Shown: positions 53,769 through 61,636 of the stretch, one piece after another
Layout of the letters: each line of letters begins with the position of its first letter
How positions within the stretch are numbered: the first letter of the stretch is position 1
Assembly (NCBI RefSeq): GCF_021044685.1
Contig: NZ_CP088014.1
Location: forward strand, 310,001-374,000
DNA length: 64,000 nt
From: Bradyrhizobium daqingense
GTDB taxonomy: Bacteria > Pseudomonadota > Alphaproteobacteria > Rhizobiales > Xanthobacteraceae
Direction of reading: 5' to 3'
Position numbers and translations under genes: made by a program
The notes under the pieces: generated by a model
Told to the model about the DNA's origin: nothing
Database searches by the model: none
Seen by the model: the letters and a program-made list of their open reading frames with translations, nothing else

Positions 53769-53782
53769 TTGATGCAGATCAA
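53769..53782. promoter_or_regulatory. Perfect FNR/FixK-type box before the peptide gene
   Basis: TTGATGCAGATCAA, an exact match to TTGAT-N4-ATCAA. Its centre lies 72 bp from the peptide ATG. If the protein binds at -41.5, transcription would start near 53734, leaving a ~30-base leader and room for a -10 (TAAAGTTAT on the minus strand, near 53738-53746). Confidence 0.75.
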
Positions 53783-53967
53783 CCTGTCTTCCAACCATCT
53801 CTGCTTATAGGCGCGCGAGCTGCCGCGGGCGCGAGCGGACTAGCTGTGGAGCTCGACGGAACTACGGCGGTGCGTTTGGAGCGAATTATCGGAAGCGGCG
53901 GAGTCGTCAGTGCGTCACATGCTTGAAGATATCCGCTCGGCTGGAACAAGCGCACGAAATCGCTTCC

Positions 53968-55311
53968 TTATTGTGGCTGCCCGCGCTCCTCTGCGGGGGC
54001 GGGGGGAGGAGAGTCCAGGAGCGACGCCGTGTCGCGTGCCTGTAGCCCATGCAGAAAGAAGGCTCGGCGAACGGCACGCTGGTACTCGTGATCTAGTTCC
54101 AGTCGATGGCCACCTCGAACCAATAGGAAAAAAGCCCTAGAATAGGCCAGCGCGATGGCTTTACCTATTGCCGGAGAGAAGACGACATCGTCCTTTCCCG
54201 CGATTACCAAAACCTCCCCCCGATAACGACTCCGATCCAACTGCAGATTCGGCAAGGGCGCATGCTGATGCAGAAAATTCCTCAGGACTTCCCTGGACCA
54301 GAGGTAGAGCGGGATGTCATAGCCATATGAGGACGCCGCACGCTGTAGATCGCTTCCAAGTAGCTCGTACATCCGCACTTTCGCGGCATCAGCGGCAGGC
54401 AGGCTTAGCAGAGTGCGGCGGAGCGCCCAGCTCAGGCTCGGGCGCAGCTGATACCAAGCATACGGCAACGGGTTGTGGCTCAGCTCTCCGTGAATGATCT
54501 TATGAAGCGTGGCCAAGCCCGACTGTCCTTGTCGCCCGAGTTGAAAAACCATATAAGCCAAGCTTGCTCGCGTGCCATTCTCAAGCCGTGCAATCTCTGA
54601 CAGGGAGGCTGCGGCTTCCGGATCGAGCTCAACGAAATTGCGGGCGTAGGTCCATCCGTGCTGACGGGCCAAGTCCGGCGCTCCCGTGGCGGCCAGCAAC
54701 GTCCGGGTCACGTGTTCTCCATATCGGTGTAGATACTGCTGCGCAAGCACGCCCGCGCCTGAGGCTCCGAAAACCATGATGCGCCCGTCTGAGGGCAGCA
54801 GTTTCGCTGCCACCATGTCCTGCCTTACGCATTCGATATCCTCGACGCGCTGCCAGGAGCCATAAAGGTTCATTGCGCGGCGCAGATCCAGCTTCCCGTT
54901 TGGATAGACCTCGGGGAAAAGCGTGGGGCTATGGCCGCGGTGGCCGATCAGCACATAGGACACCCCGGGAAGCTGCTCATCAAAGAAGGACAAATCCATC
55001 TCCGGGCCTACCAATTCCATTTGCCCGTCCGTCAGAAAAAAAACAACAGGACCTTTGGGATTGAAGTTAGGGCTGAGCACATAGAACGCGCGAAAGCGTC
55101 CGCTGCTTCCATCGGTATAATCCACCGGAAGATTAAGATATCGATGATGCGCATCCGGCGGCATGCCTGGGTAGTGCGCATCCAGCGCAAGCCGCGCATC
55201 CGGTGGCTCTTGTGCCGCATGCCATCGTCTACAGCCCCATATCCCGCCTACTGCACCAAAAATCGAAAGTATGACCAGTAGGGACCAAATCCTTCGACGC
55301 GAATTTCTCAT
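53968..55311 (-). CDS. Membrane-anchored alpha/beta hydrolase
   Basis: 447 residues. A basic start and one hydrophobic helix (IWSLLVILSIFGAVGGIWGC) anchor a periplasmic alpha/beta-hydrolase domain. The catalytic triad is readable: Ser184 in VFGASGAGVL, Asp374 or 375 in AGKDDVVF and His402 in VRGGHRLELD; LIGHRGHSPTL is the HG-type oxyanion region. It resembles S33-type aminopeptidase/esterase relatives. It lies 264 bp before the peptide gene on the same strand, so a role in removing the leader or trimming the product outside the membrane is plausible but unproven. Confidence 0.75.
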   Translation of the reverse strand: MRNSRRRIWSLLVILSIFGAVGGIWGCRRWHAAQEPPDARLALDAHYPGMPPDAHHRYLNLPVDYTDGSSGRFRAFYVLSPNFNPKGPVVFFLTDGQMELVGPEMDLSFFDEQLPGVSYVLIGHRGHSPTLFPEVYPNGKLDLRRAMNLYGSWQRVEDIECVRQDMVAAKLLPSDGRIMVFGASGAGVLAQQYLHRYGEHVTRTLLAATGAPDLARQHGWTYARNFVELDPEAAASLSEIARLENGTRASLAYMVFQLGRQGQSGLATLHKIIHGELSHNPLPYAWYQLRPSLSWALRRTLLSLPAADAAKVRMYELLGSDLQRAASSYGYDIPLYLWSREVLRNFLHQHAPLPNLQLDRSRYRGEVLVIAGKDDVVFSPAIGKAIALAYSRAFFLLVRGGHRLELDHEYQRAVRRAFFLHGLQARDTASLLDSPPPAPAEERGQPQ

Positions 55312-55350
55312 GATGGAAAGTCGCCTTGGCCAGGCTGCGTGGTATTAGGA

Positions 55351-55374
55351 TCGAGAATACTACTCGATTCTCGA
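55351..55374. promoter_or_regulatory. Inverted repeat upstream of the hydrolase
   Basis: TCGAGAAT and ATTCTCGA are separated by 8 bp, 40 bp before the hydrolase ATG. A possible operator; no T-run. Confidence 0.4.
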
Positions 55375-55459
55375 GCCCACCTAACGATTTCGACGGTGGA
55401 AATCAAACTGCTTCTTCATGGGCTCCACGTGTGGGTAGTTCGTCGGTGAAGCAGGAGTG

Positions 55460-55748
55460 ACGGCTGGCCCGCAGATCCGCGATGACGGTCCTGGCTTTCT
55501 CGTCGGCCGCGGCGCGGCTCTCCTGGGCATGAATACCGCCCAGCACCGCACAGCTGGTCCGCTTCGGCCTCCAGCATCGCGTTCAGTGTCTCTTCCACTG
55601 TCCCGCGGACCATCTCGCCGAGGTGATCCCGAATCCGGGCCTCATAATCTGGATCACCTGACCCATGGCATTCCCATCGTTCATTCAAAGCTCCTTCATT
55701 CTAGAAGAAGCCGTCAATCCTGAAAGTGCGAAAGAATCTGTATGTTAT
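55460..55748 (-). pseudogene. Internally deleted IS256 derivative
   Basis: Bases from 55460 match 60660-60739 of the intact IS256; at CATGAAT the sequence jumps to the part corresponding to 61427 onwards (ACCGCCCAGCACCGC). So about 690 bp of the transposase middle is missing. The remnant keeps the gene start (RIRDHLGEMVRGTVEETLNA) and the right end (GAAAGTGCGAAAGAATCTGT). Confidence 0.85.
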
Positions 55749-56276
55749 CGCACGATTTCCGCGCCGCTGGCCGGTCAGTATGCAGAGCTGCACAAACGGA
55801 CCGAACGGATAACCAACCGTGGACGCAGCTGCAAATACGGCGGCAGAGCTCCTCTGCGGAGAGCGCTCGGATACGAGCTTGCCGCTTCACGGTCTGCATC
55901 CCCCTGCTCGTGCTATTGGGCGCTGCCGTAAATTCTTCTCGCTTGGTCGAGAAAGCGAAACTCCATCTCCGACGATAATGTCGCCTATCTGGATTCGAGC
56001 CGGGGATGTTTGCTTCAAGGAAACGCCTGCCGGAGAAACCGACGTACAGCCGCAAAGTGTCCATGGGCTGCATTGATTTGGACTGTCGGTGTGTGGGTCA
56101 ACCAATTCTGGTAGGTGCCTAGCGAGCTTTTTAGGGATACGAACGAATCTATAAGCGCGATAACCTGGACATTTGGAGCGCGGTTGACGCGGATGTTTGG
56201 TGGCCGTTGTCTGTCGGCAAGCCGCTCAGGTGCAACCTAGTCGAGTTTCTGTTCGTTGAACCAACAGGAGAACCTC
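55749..56276. other. Gene-free leader region of the oxidase operon
   Basis: No credible ORF longer than random was found on either strand. The last ~150 bp must hold the promoter of the 56277 gene, but I see no convincing -35/-10, RpoN, FixK or Nod-box element. Confidence 0.4.
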
Positions 56277-56435
56277 ATGACTCTCAAGAAAGAGCCTTCC
56301 GATCAAGAGATCGGCGAAATAAAGCGCAAATTGAAAGCGGGTAAGCTGGACAAGGAGGATCTACATGCATTAGAGGCGCTTGTCGAAAGAAGCGAGCATG
56401 CCACTAAGAAGCTGCGCGCCGCCATCGTAGAGTAA
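56277..56435 (+). CDS. Small charged protein, first gene of oxidase operon
   Basis: 52 residues, MTLKKEPSDQEIGEIKRKLK to ATKKLRAAIVE, with CAGGAG seven bases before the ATG. It is rich in Lys, Glu and Leu, with no Cys, Trp or Gly cluster, and is predicted helical throughout. It is followed after 20 bp by the tandem-domain oxidase. It could be a scaffold, carrier, regulator or peptide substrate of the oxidase; nothing in the sequence decides this. Confidence 0.6.
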   Translation: MTLKKEPSDQEIGEIKRKLKAGKLDKEDLHALEALVERSEHATKKLRAAIVE

Positions 56436-56455
56436 GCACCCCTGGGAGGCTACAA

Positions 56456-58336
56456 ATGGTTGTTGGCGCTGCTGGTCGCTCCGACGTAGCCCTCCCAAGT
56501 TCTCTAAATCGATCCGTTATCTTCCTTGGCGAACCTTCCGCAGGTAAGAGAGATCGCACTCTTCTTCTTGACAGATTCGAGTTTCCGACCGGGGAGCTTG
56601 AGAAGAAACCGGAAACTCTCGAAAAAATCAAACAGAGTATTAATCTCCCTGCGGGATTGCTGATTTGGCCGGAAGAGTTGGAAGTTCTGCTTGCTGAGCA
56701 ATTCGCCGCAGCGAGCGAGTACGTATACGGTCACTCTTTCTGGGAGCGCGTCCGACAGGGAAGTAGAATTGCGCTCTACGCCTACTTACTTGAAACTCGT
56801 CATTATCTCGCTGCCGCGTCTTCCCGGATGGCGCCCAGCGTTAGGCCCGCAATAGGCTTGTCGCCGCTATCCCTTTTGCTATCGCAGCATCTTCTGGAAG
56901 AATGGGACCACCAAAAGTTCTTTTCCGAAGCCTTGAAGGTCATTGGGTGCGACGAGGTCCTAGTAAGCACGGCTCGTCCAATACCCGCTACCCTCGAATG
57001 GATTCATGCGACACGAGCGATTGGCTATCGCAGCGCACTGAGTGCGGCCGTTTGCTCAGGATTCATGGAATTCTCGTCCATCGAAACAAGCGCTGTTCGT
57101 GGATGGCATTCCATGCTAGTGGAGACGGGCCTCATTCCGGAGGCGGCCAGTCAAGCCATTATTGGTCATCTCGAAACTGATCTCGAATTTGAACACTCTG
57201 AAAACTGGAGAAGAGCGATCTATCTCCATGGGCCGGTAACACCGAAAACTGCAGCTGAATTACTGAACGACGTAGCGACGATCTCGGAAATGATTTTCCG
57301 CTGGTTATCTGCGCTAAAATTTGGCGTTTCGGGAGCCATTGTTTGCGGCATTCAGGTCCTCTCAGAAGAACGTGTCCTTACGAGAGAACCGCAGGGACAC
57401 TGCAGCCTCGACGTTCCTTGCTTCGATGGAAATCCGGTTTGGTCCGCCAACTTACAGGATCTAGTAAACTGGGGAATTGGCGCCGAGAGTGCCGCATCGC
57501 GCGCTGTAGTCGGGCTGGCGTATGCGTTTGGCCACAGATACTCGGACCTAAGATCGGTTCAGAATTCTTTGTCGACCTTAATCGGTGACACCGTTGATGA
57601 TTTCGGAACCAAAACCAAAGCCGATTTCTGTGTGCCCTCATCGGTAATGGAGGATCTCAAATCCTGGCTACGTGCTATCGACGGGCATCGACTTTGGGAC
57701 ACAATGTGTGAGCCCTCTTCGGAAGCGTTGGTGATCGGATACATTCTCGAGAACTATCACTACTTGGCTTCTGCTACGGGGCACATCAGCGCCGCGGTAG
57801 CCAGCTGCACCGTTAGTTCAGTGCGAGTTCAGCTCATTGAGCATCTGAGAGACGAACTTGACCACTGTGAGCTATTGCGCACGAAGTTGTCCGAAGTGGA
57901 AGGTATCAGCGATCCGACTCTTCTACGCCCTCTGCCGACCACTGTCGCGTTCGTTGGCTTTTTACAAACTGTCGCGGCTCAGGATTGGAGGGCCTATATT
58001 CTAGTTTCTGCGTTCCTACAGTTATCTCTCTCCGAATGCAGGACGGATCGGCGAAACGCGCACTTTTATGAGACCGTAATACGGAATAACTCGGGAGTTG
58101 CGCCTCTACTGTCCACCATTTGGACTCATGATGAGATCGATGGCGCGCTGGATCATGACAGTAGGCCACTTGAGCGCCTCAGGTCCCTGCTGCAGACGGA
58201 GCGGCTTTCACAGGAATCCCATAAACTGGCAGCTCTCGCTCCGGCACTTAGCTGGAGTTTTTTGGATGGCATTCTGAATCAGTATACGGCTGGCCGCGGT
58301 TCCGTCTTGCATAGAGTTGGTTGGCACGTTTGCTGA
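56456..58336 (+). CDS. Tandem haem-oxygenase-like diiron oxidase (HDO)
   Basis: 626 residues with GGGAGG before the ATG. Two homologous domains each carry the metal-ligand pattern of haem-oxygenase-like diiron oxidases: domain 1 has LLETRHYLAA (E113, H116), LLEEWDHQKF (D151, H152) and TDLEFEHSEN (H247); domain 2 has ILENYHYLAS (E432, H435), LRDELDHCEL (D469, H470) and DGALDHDSRP (H567). Equivalent residues are 318-320 apart, so the gene arose by duplication. HDOs do N-oxidation, decarboxylation or C-C cleavage in natural-product pathways and some handle amino acids. Base composition is low for this chromosome. Substrate unknown. Confidence 0.8.
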   Translation: MVVGAAGRSDVALPSSLNRSVIFLGEPSAGKRDRTLLLDRFEFPTGELEKKPETLEKIKQSINLPAGLLIWPEELEVLLAEQFAAASEYVYGHSFWERVRQGSRIALYAYLLETRHYLAAASSRMAPSVRPAIGLSPLSLLLSQHLLEEWDHQKFFSEALKVIGCDEVLVSTARPIPATLEWIHATRAIGYRSALSAAVCSGFMEFSSIETSAVRGWHSMLVETGLIPEAASQAIIGHLETDLEFEHSENWRRAIYLHGPVTPKTAAELLNDVATISEMIFRWLSALKFGVSGAIVCGIQVLSEERVLTREPQGHCSLDVPCFDGNPVWSANLQDLVNWGIGAESAASRAVVGLAYAFGHRYSDLRSVQNSLSTLIGDTVDDFGTKTKADFCVPSSVMEDLKSWLRAIDGHRLWDTMCEPSSEALVIGYILENYHYLASATGHISAAVASCTVSSVRVQLIEHLRDELDHCELLRTKLSEVEGISDPTLLRPLPTTVAFVGFLQTVAAQDWRAYILVSAFLQLSLSECRTDRRNAHFYETVIRNNSGVAPLLSTIWTHDEIDGALDHDSRPLERLRSLLQTERLSQESHKLAALAPALSWSFLDGILNQYTAGRGSVLHRVGWHVC

Positions 58337-59256
58337 GCATCGAACAACTCGTGCCAAATGCAGCACCGGACGGCGCTGCGGTTGTGCGCATAGACGATGT
58401 ATTGGGCTCCGAGTCCCGACTCCGAACGCTCGCATCTCATACGCTCGACTCTCGAATGGATCATGAAAGATGGACGACAGTACTGAAGCTGGAACTGCTC
58501 TTGCTATTTCGCTGGGCAGTGAGCCGCCATCTAAGGGCACAAAGGAGCAACGAGCTTTCTTCACATGTCGATCCGAATACGCGAGCTTTGGTTCTCCTGC
58601 CCAGCTATGGCGCCGCTGTGCATTTGCTGCGTCGCGCAGTGCCTCTCGCGTTACTAGGCGTGAACACTGTCGTTTCGGTTCCGGCGCAATATATGCAAGA
58701 AGCTCACAGAATACTTCAGTCGTTATCAGCAGAACTTAGACTATCCGACGTAGTGACCCTTTCCAGAGAGCCTCCTGAACTGCTTGTGCACCGGGCTGAA
58801 CTCGCTGGCGAGCAAATCATGTTTACCGGGCGCAGCGTGACTTTTCGGCGCATTCGGTCAGAACACCCTGGCGCAACTCTTTATGGTGCTACAGGCACTT
58901 GCAGTGTTGCCGTAGGCGATAATCTGGACGCGACTCGTTCCCTTCGAAGGCATCTCGAGGCTAACCGACTGCCTCAGAGTTGCAGTAACTGTGGAGCTTC
59001 TTTTCTGGTCGAGGGAGCACCTGACGGATCTGTGGTTCGAGCGCGCAACCTCCAAACAGGCGAAATGGTCGAGGACTTCAGTCGTGTGATTCGTAGCATT
59101 CACCCTTCGGTCATTTTGACGCCGAACAGAACTCCAATAGCAAAAGTGATCGCTGGCTATACTGTTCTTGAATGTGATCATGCAGGCCGCCCCTTATCGC
59201 GAGACGGTTTCGCTCGCGATCCAATATGCGGTTGGCCTGGCGACTACTGCATATGA
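58321..59256 (+). CDS. Aldehyde-dehydrogenase-fold protein
   Basis: 311 residues from a TTG at 58321 that overlaps the oxidase end by 16 bp; an internal ATG at 58456 is another possibility. The ALDH order is recognisable: LLPSYGAAVHLLRRAVPLAL and VNTVVSVPAQY (substrate/cofactor region), IMFTGRSVTFRRI (the FTG turn) and LPQSCSNCGASFLVEG with the catalytic-type Cys221. The usual ELGG glutamate motif is replaced by LYGATG, as in acyl-CoA reductases that lack the general base. It is short for an ALDH (usually 450+), and the last ~30 residues look out of frame. Confidence 0.55.
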   Translation: MARLLSIEQLVPNAAPDGAAVVRIDDVLGSESRLRTLASHTLDSRMDHERWTTVLKLELLLLFRWAVSRHLRAQRSNELSSHVDPNTRALVLLPSYGAAVHLLRRAVPLALLGVNTVVSVPAQYMQEAHRILQSLSAELRLSDVVTLSREPPELLVHRAELAGEQIMFTGRSVTFRRIRSEHPGATLYGATGTCSVAVGDNLDATRSLRRHLEANRLPQSCSNCGASFLVEGAPDGSVVRARNLQTGEMVEDFSRVIRSIHPSVILTPNRTPIAKVIAGYTVLECDHAGRPLSRDGFARDPICGWPGDYCI

Positions 59257-59377
59257 TCAGAAGCGATTTGTTTGGATCCATACGGATCCACAACAGCTTC
59301 GGTTAAGGCGCCGCATGGACCTGGCGCGAACAATAGGAACAAGCATCGCCATCCGATGCGGAACCTCCCAATATTGA
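59168..59377 (+). other. Possible frameshifted C-terminus of the ALDH-fold gene
   Basis: In the +1 frame, overlapping the end of the 58321 gene, ETVSLAIQYAVGLATTAYDQ then RRMDLARTIGTSIAIRCG reads like an ALDH C-terminal helix-strand. An in-frame fusion near 59160-59170 would give a ~350-residue protein. It is either a recent single-base change, a sequencing error or a decayed gene. Confidence 0.4.
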
Positions 59378-59493
59378 AAGCGGTGCTCAGATGAACCAGT
59401 CGCTCAGCGAGCACATTTCCTTACTGAGCCTGCAGCCCCGTTATTGTCGAGCGAGAGCGGGAGCTATGGCTGATTTTGGGTGACGCGGCCTGA

Positions 59494-60207
59494 TCAGGCG
59501 GCGTGGCTTTCAGTGTTCGGAATGACTTCGATTCCGTCGATGAACTTTACACGGCGATGACTTTCGGCAACTGGTTCGTGCTCTTCAAGCGCCGCCAGGT
59601 CTTCGATGCGGCGTCGATGAGCTTGAACACCATAAGCTTCGCGGTTTATTGCGACAGCGATCCCTTGGTCCGCACCGTTCGGTGGCGCACCGTGGCGAAG
59701 ACGCTCTCGATCGGGTTCGAGCTGCGTAGGTGGATCCAGTGCTCAGCAGGGAAGTCGAAGAAGGCGAGCAGCGCGTGGCGATCCTTGATCAGGCACTCCA
59801 CCGCACGTTCGTATTTGACGTGGTATTTCTCGACGAAGACGTCGATCGCGGTTTCAGCTTCGGCCCGGTGTGGGGCCAGAAAGATGTTCCGCAGGTCGTT
59901 CTTGATGGGGCCCCGCACGGATTTGGCGACCTTGTCGAGTACGTTGCTCACTTTATGGCACCAGCATCGTTGGTGCCGCGTGCCGGGAAAGGCCTCGTCC
60001 AGTGCCTTCCAGAAGCCGAGGGCGCTGTCGCCGATGGCGAGTTGCGGGGCAATCCGTAACCCGCGTTGCCGCAGGTCGATCAGGAGTTCGCGCCAGCTCT
60101 GCGCGCTCTCGCGCACGCCGACCTGGAAGCCGATCAGCTCCTTCTTGCCTTCCGGCGTGGTACCAATCAGCACCAGCATGCATTCGCTGTGATCTTCCAT
60201 GCGGGCC
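59494..60207 (-). pseudogene. IS256-family transposase, 5'-truncated, with stop and frameshift
   Basis: Segments HSECMLVLIGTTPEGKKELI, GLRIAPQLAIGDSALGFWKA and NPIESVFATVRHRTVRTKGS match a second IS256 subgroup. A TAA interrupts after RTKGSLSQ where a Lys codon is expected, and a later frame change breaks VIAGVKFIDG-type sequence. The N-terminal half is absent; homology ends at about 60207 against a different IS256 fragment. Confidence 0.85.
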
Positions 60208-60338
60208 TGCAGCTGGTGGTTTCCGACTCGTGCCGAGGTCTTGTCGAAAGCGTTGCGGATTATCTGCCGGAGGCACGCTATCAACGCTGCATGGTGCATT
60301 TTTATCGCAATGTCTTCAGCCACGTGCCGTCGACCCGG
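60208..60338 (+). pseudogene. IS256 transposase fragment, upstream half
   Basis: Encodes LQLVVSDSCRGLVESVADYL to HVPSTR, matching the middle of the intact IS256 transposase but on the opposite strand. It is continued by 61637-62046; the intact IS256 was inserted between them. CGTCGACCCGG is at 60328-60338. Confidence 0.88.
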
Positions 60339-61636
60339 TACTGTCCAGAATCTTTCGCACTTTTGATCAGGCGACGGCTCCGGTTTCAGAGAGTTGTGGC
60401 TGATAGAGCGGTCGCATGTTCATGTAGCATTTGGTCGACCACACCGTTCCGGCAATGTGCCGCAGCCGGGCCGCCGCTAAGTTGAGACAGGATTGACCGT
60501 CGGGGAAGGCGCCGACGACACGGGTTCGTCGCCGGATCTCCTTCATGATGCGCTCGAGCGGATTGTTCGTTCGAATCTTCCGCCAATGGATGTCCGGAAA
60601 GGCATAGTAGGCGAGCGTCTCGTGAACCGCCTGCTCGACGAGATCAGCAGCTTTGGCCATACGGCTGGCCCGCAGATCCGCGATGACGGTCCTGGCTTTC
60701 TCGTCGGCCGCGGCGCGGCTCTCCTGGGCATGAATGGCCTTGAGCATGTGGCTCACCTCGCGGACCCGGGTCGACGGCACGTGGCTGAAGACATTGCGAT
60801 AAAAATGCACCATGCAGCGTTGATAGCGTGCCTCCGGCAGATAATCCGCAACGCTTTCGACAAGACCTCGGCACGCGTCGGAAACCACCAGCTGCACGCC
60901 CTTGAGACCGCGATCGACGAGATGCCGCAGAAACGAGGACCAGCCGGATTTGTCCTCCTTGGCGCCTTCACAGATGCCGAGGATCTCCCGGAACCCCTCA
61001 GCATTGACCGCCGAGGCCACCAGCAGCGACACGTTGCGAACCTCACCAGCCCAGCTGCGCTTCATCACGATGCCGTCGAGGTAGAGATACGGATGCTCGC
61101 CTTCGATCCTGCGATTCCGCCACGCCTCGATCTTGGTATAGATCTTCTTGTTCAGGTTCGACACTGTGCTCGGGCTGACCCGGGTGCCCCACAGCGCCTC
61201 CGTGATGTCTTCGACCCGCCGAACCGAAATCCCGGCCAGATACATCTCGATCAGCGCCTCCTCAACCGAGCTCTCCCGCCTCCGGTAGCGCTCGATAATC
61301 GCCGTCTCGAAGGTTTGCCGCCGTAGCTTCGGAACCTTCAGATTGACGTCGCCCGCTTTGGTCTGCAGCGTTCGCTCGTAGCTGCCTGCCCGCGTGTCCT
61401 GCCGCGCCGGGCTGCGCTCATACCGCCCAGCACCGCACAGCTGGTCCGCTTCGGCCTCCAGCATCGAGTTCAGTGTCTCTTCCACTGTCCCGCGGACCAT
61501 CTCGCCCAGGTGATCTCGAATCCGGGCCTCATCAATTTGGATCACCTGACCCATGGCATTCCCATCGTTCATTCAAAGCTCCTTCATTCTAGAAGAAGCC
61601 GTCAATCCTGAAAGTGCGAAAGACTCTGTACGTTAT
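60339..61636. mobile_element. Intact IS256-family element
   Basis: Ends TACTGTCCAGAATCTTTCGC at 60339 and, read inwards, TAACGTACAGAGTCTTTCGC from about 61635. CGTCGACCCGG is present on both sides (60328-60338 and 61637-61647), consistent with an 8-9 bp IS256 target duplication plus chance matches. It carries one intact transposase and sits inside an older IS256 copy in the other orientation. Confidence 0.88.
60367..61572 (-). CDS. IS256-family transposase (mutator type)
   Basis: 401 residues, full length for the family. The DDE residues lie in YLYLDGIVMKRSWAGEVRNV, GVQLVVSDACRGLVESVADY and the C-terminal NNPLERIMKEIRRRTRVVGA; LYLDGIVMK and VSDACRG are family hallmarks. No frameshift or stop. 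Confidence 0.95.
   Translation of the reverse strand: MNDGNAMGQVIQIDEARIRDHLGEMVRGTVEETLNSMLEAEADQLCGAGRYERSPARQDTRAGSYERTLQTKAGDVNLKVPKLRRQTFETAIIERYRRRESSVEEALIEMYLAGISVRRVEDITEALWGTRVSPSTVSNLNKKIYTKIEAWRNRRIEGEHPYLYLDGIVMKRSWAGEVRNVSLLVASAVNAEGFREILGICEGAKEDKSGWSSFLRHLVDRGLKGVQLVVSDACRGLVESVADYLPEARYQRCMVHFYRNVFSHVPSTRVREVSHMLKAIHAQESRAAADEKARTVIADLRASRMAKAADLVEQAVHETLAYYAFPDIHWRKIRTNNPLERIMKEIRRRTRVVGAFPDGQSCLNLAAARLRHIAGTVWSTKCYMNMRPLYQPQLSETGAVA

Noticed and set aside
55714..56105. Open frames on both strands in the leader of the oxidase operon
   Set aside because: Composition and lack of start signals fit chance; they overlap each other.
56205..56250. TCTGTCGGCAAGC then CCTAG upstream of the oxidase operon, loosely like a type III secretion (tts) box
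   Set aside because: Key bases and spacing do not match, and no effector gene follows.
58318..58336. TGGCACGTTTGC, resembling an RpoN -24/-12 site
   Set aside because: Only 2 bp separate the halves instead of 5, and it lies inside coding sequence.
60493..61326. A 277-codon plus-strand frame
   Set aside because: It is the antisense of the IS256 transposase.
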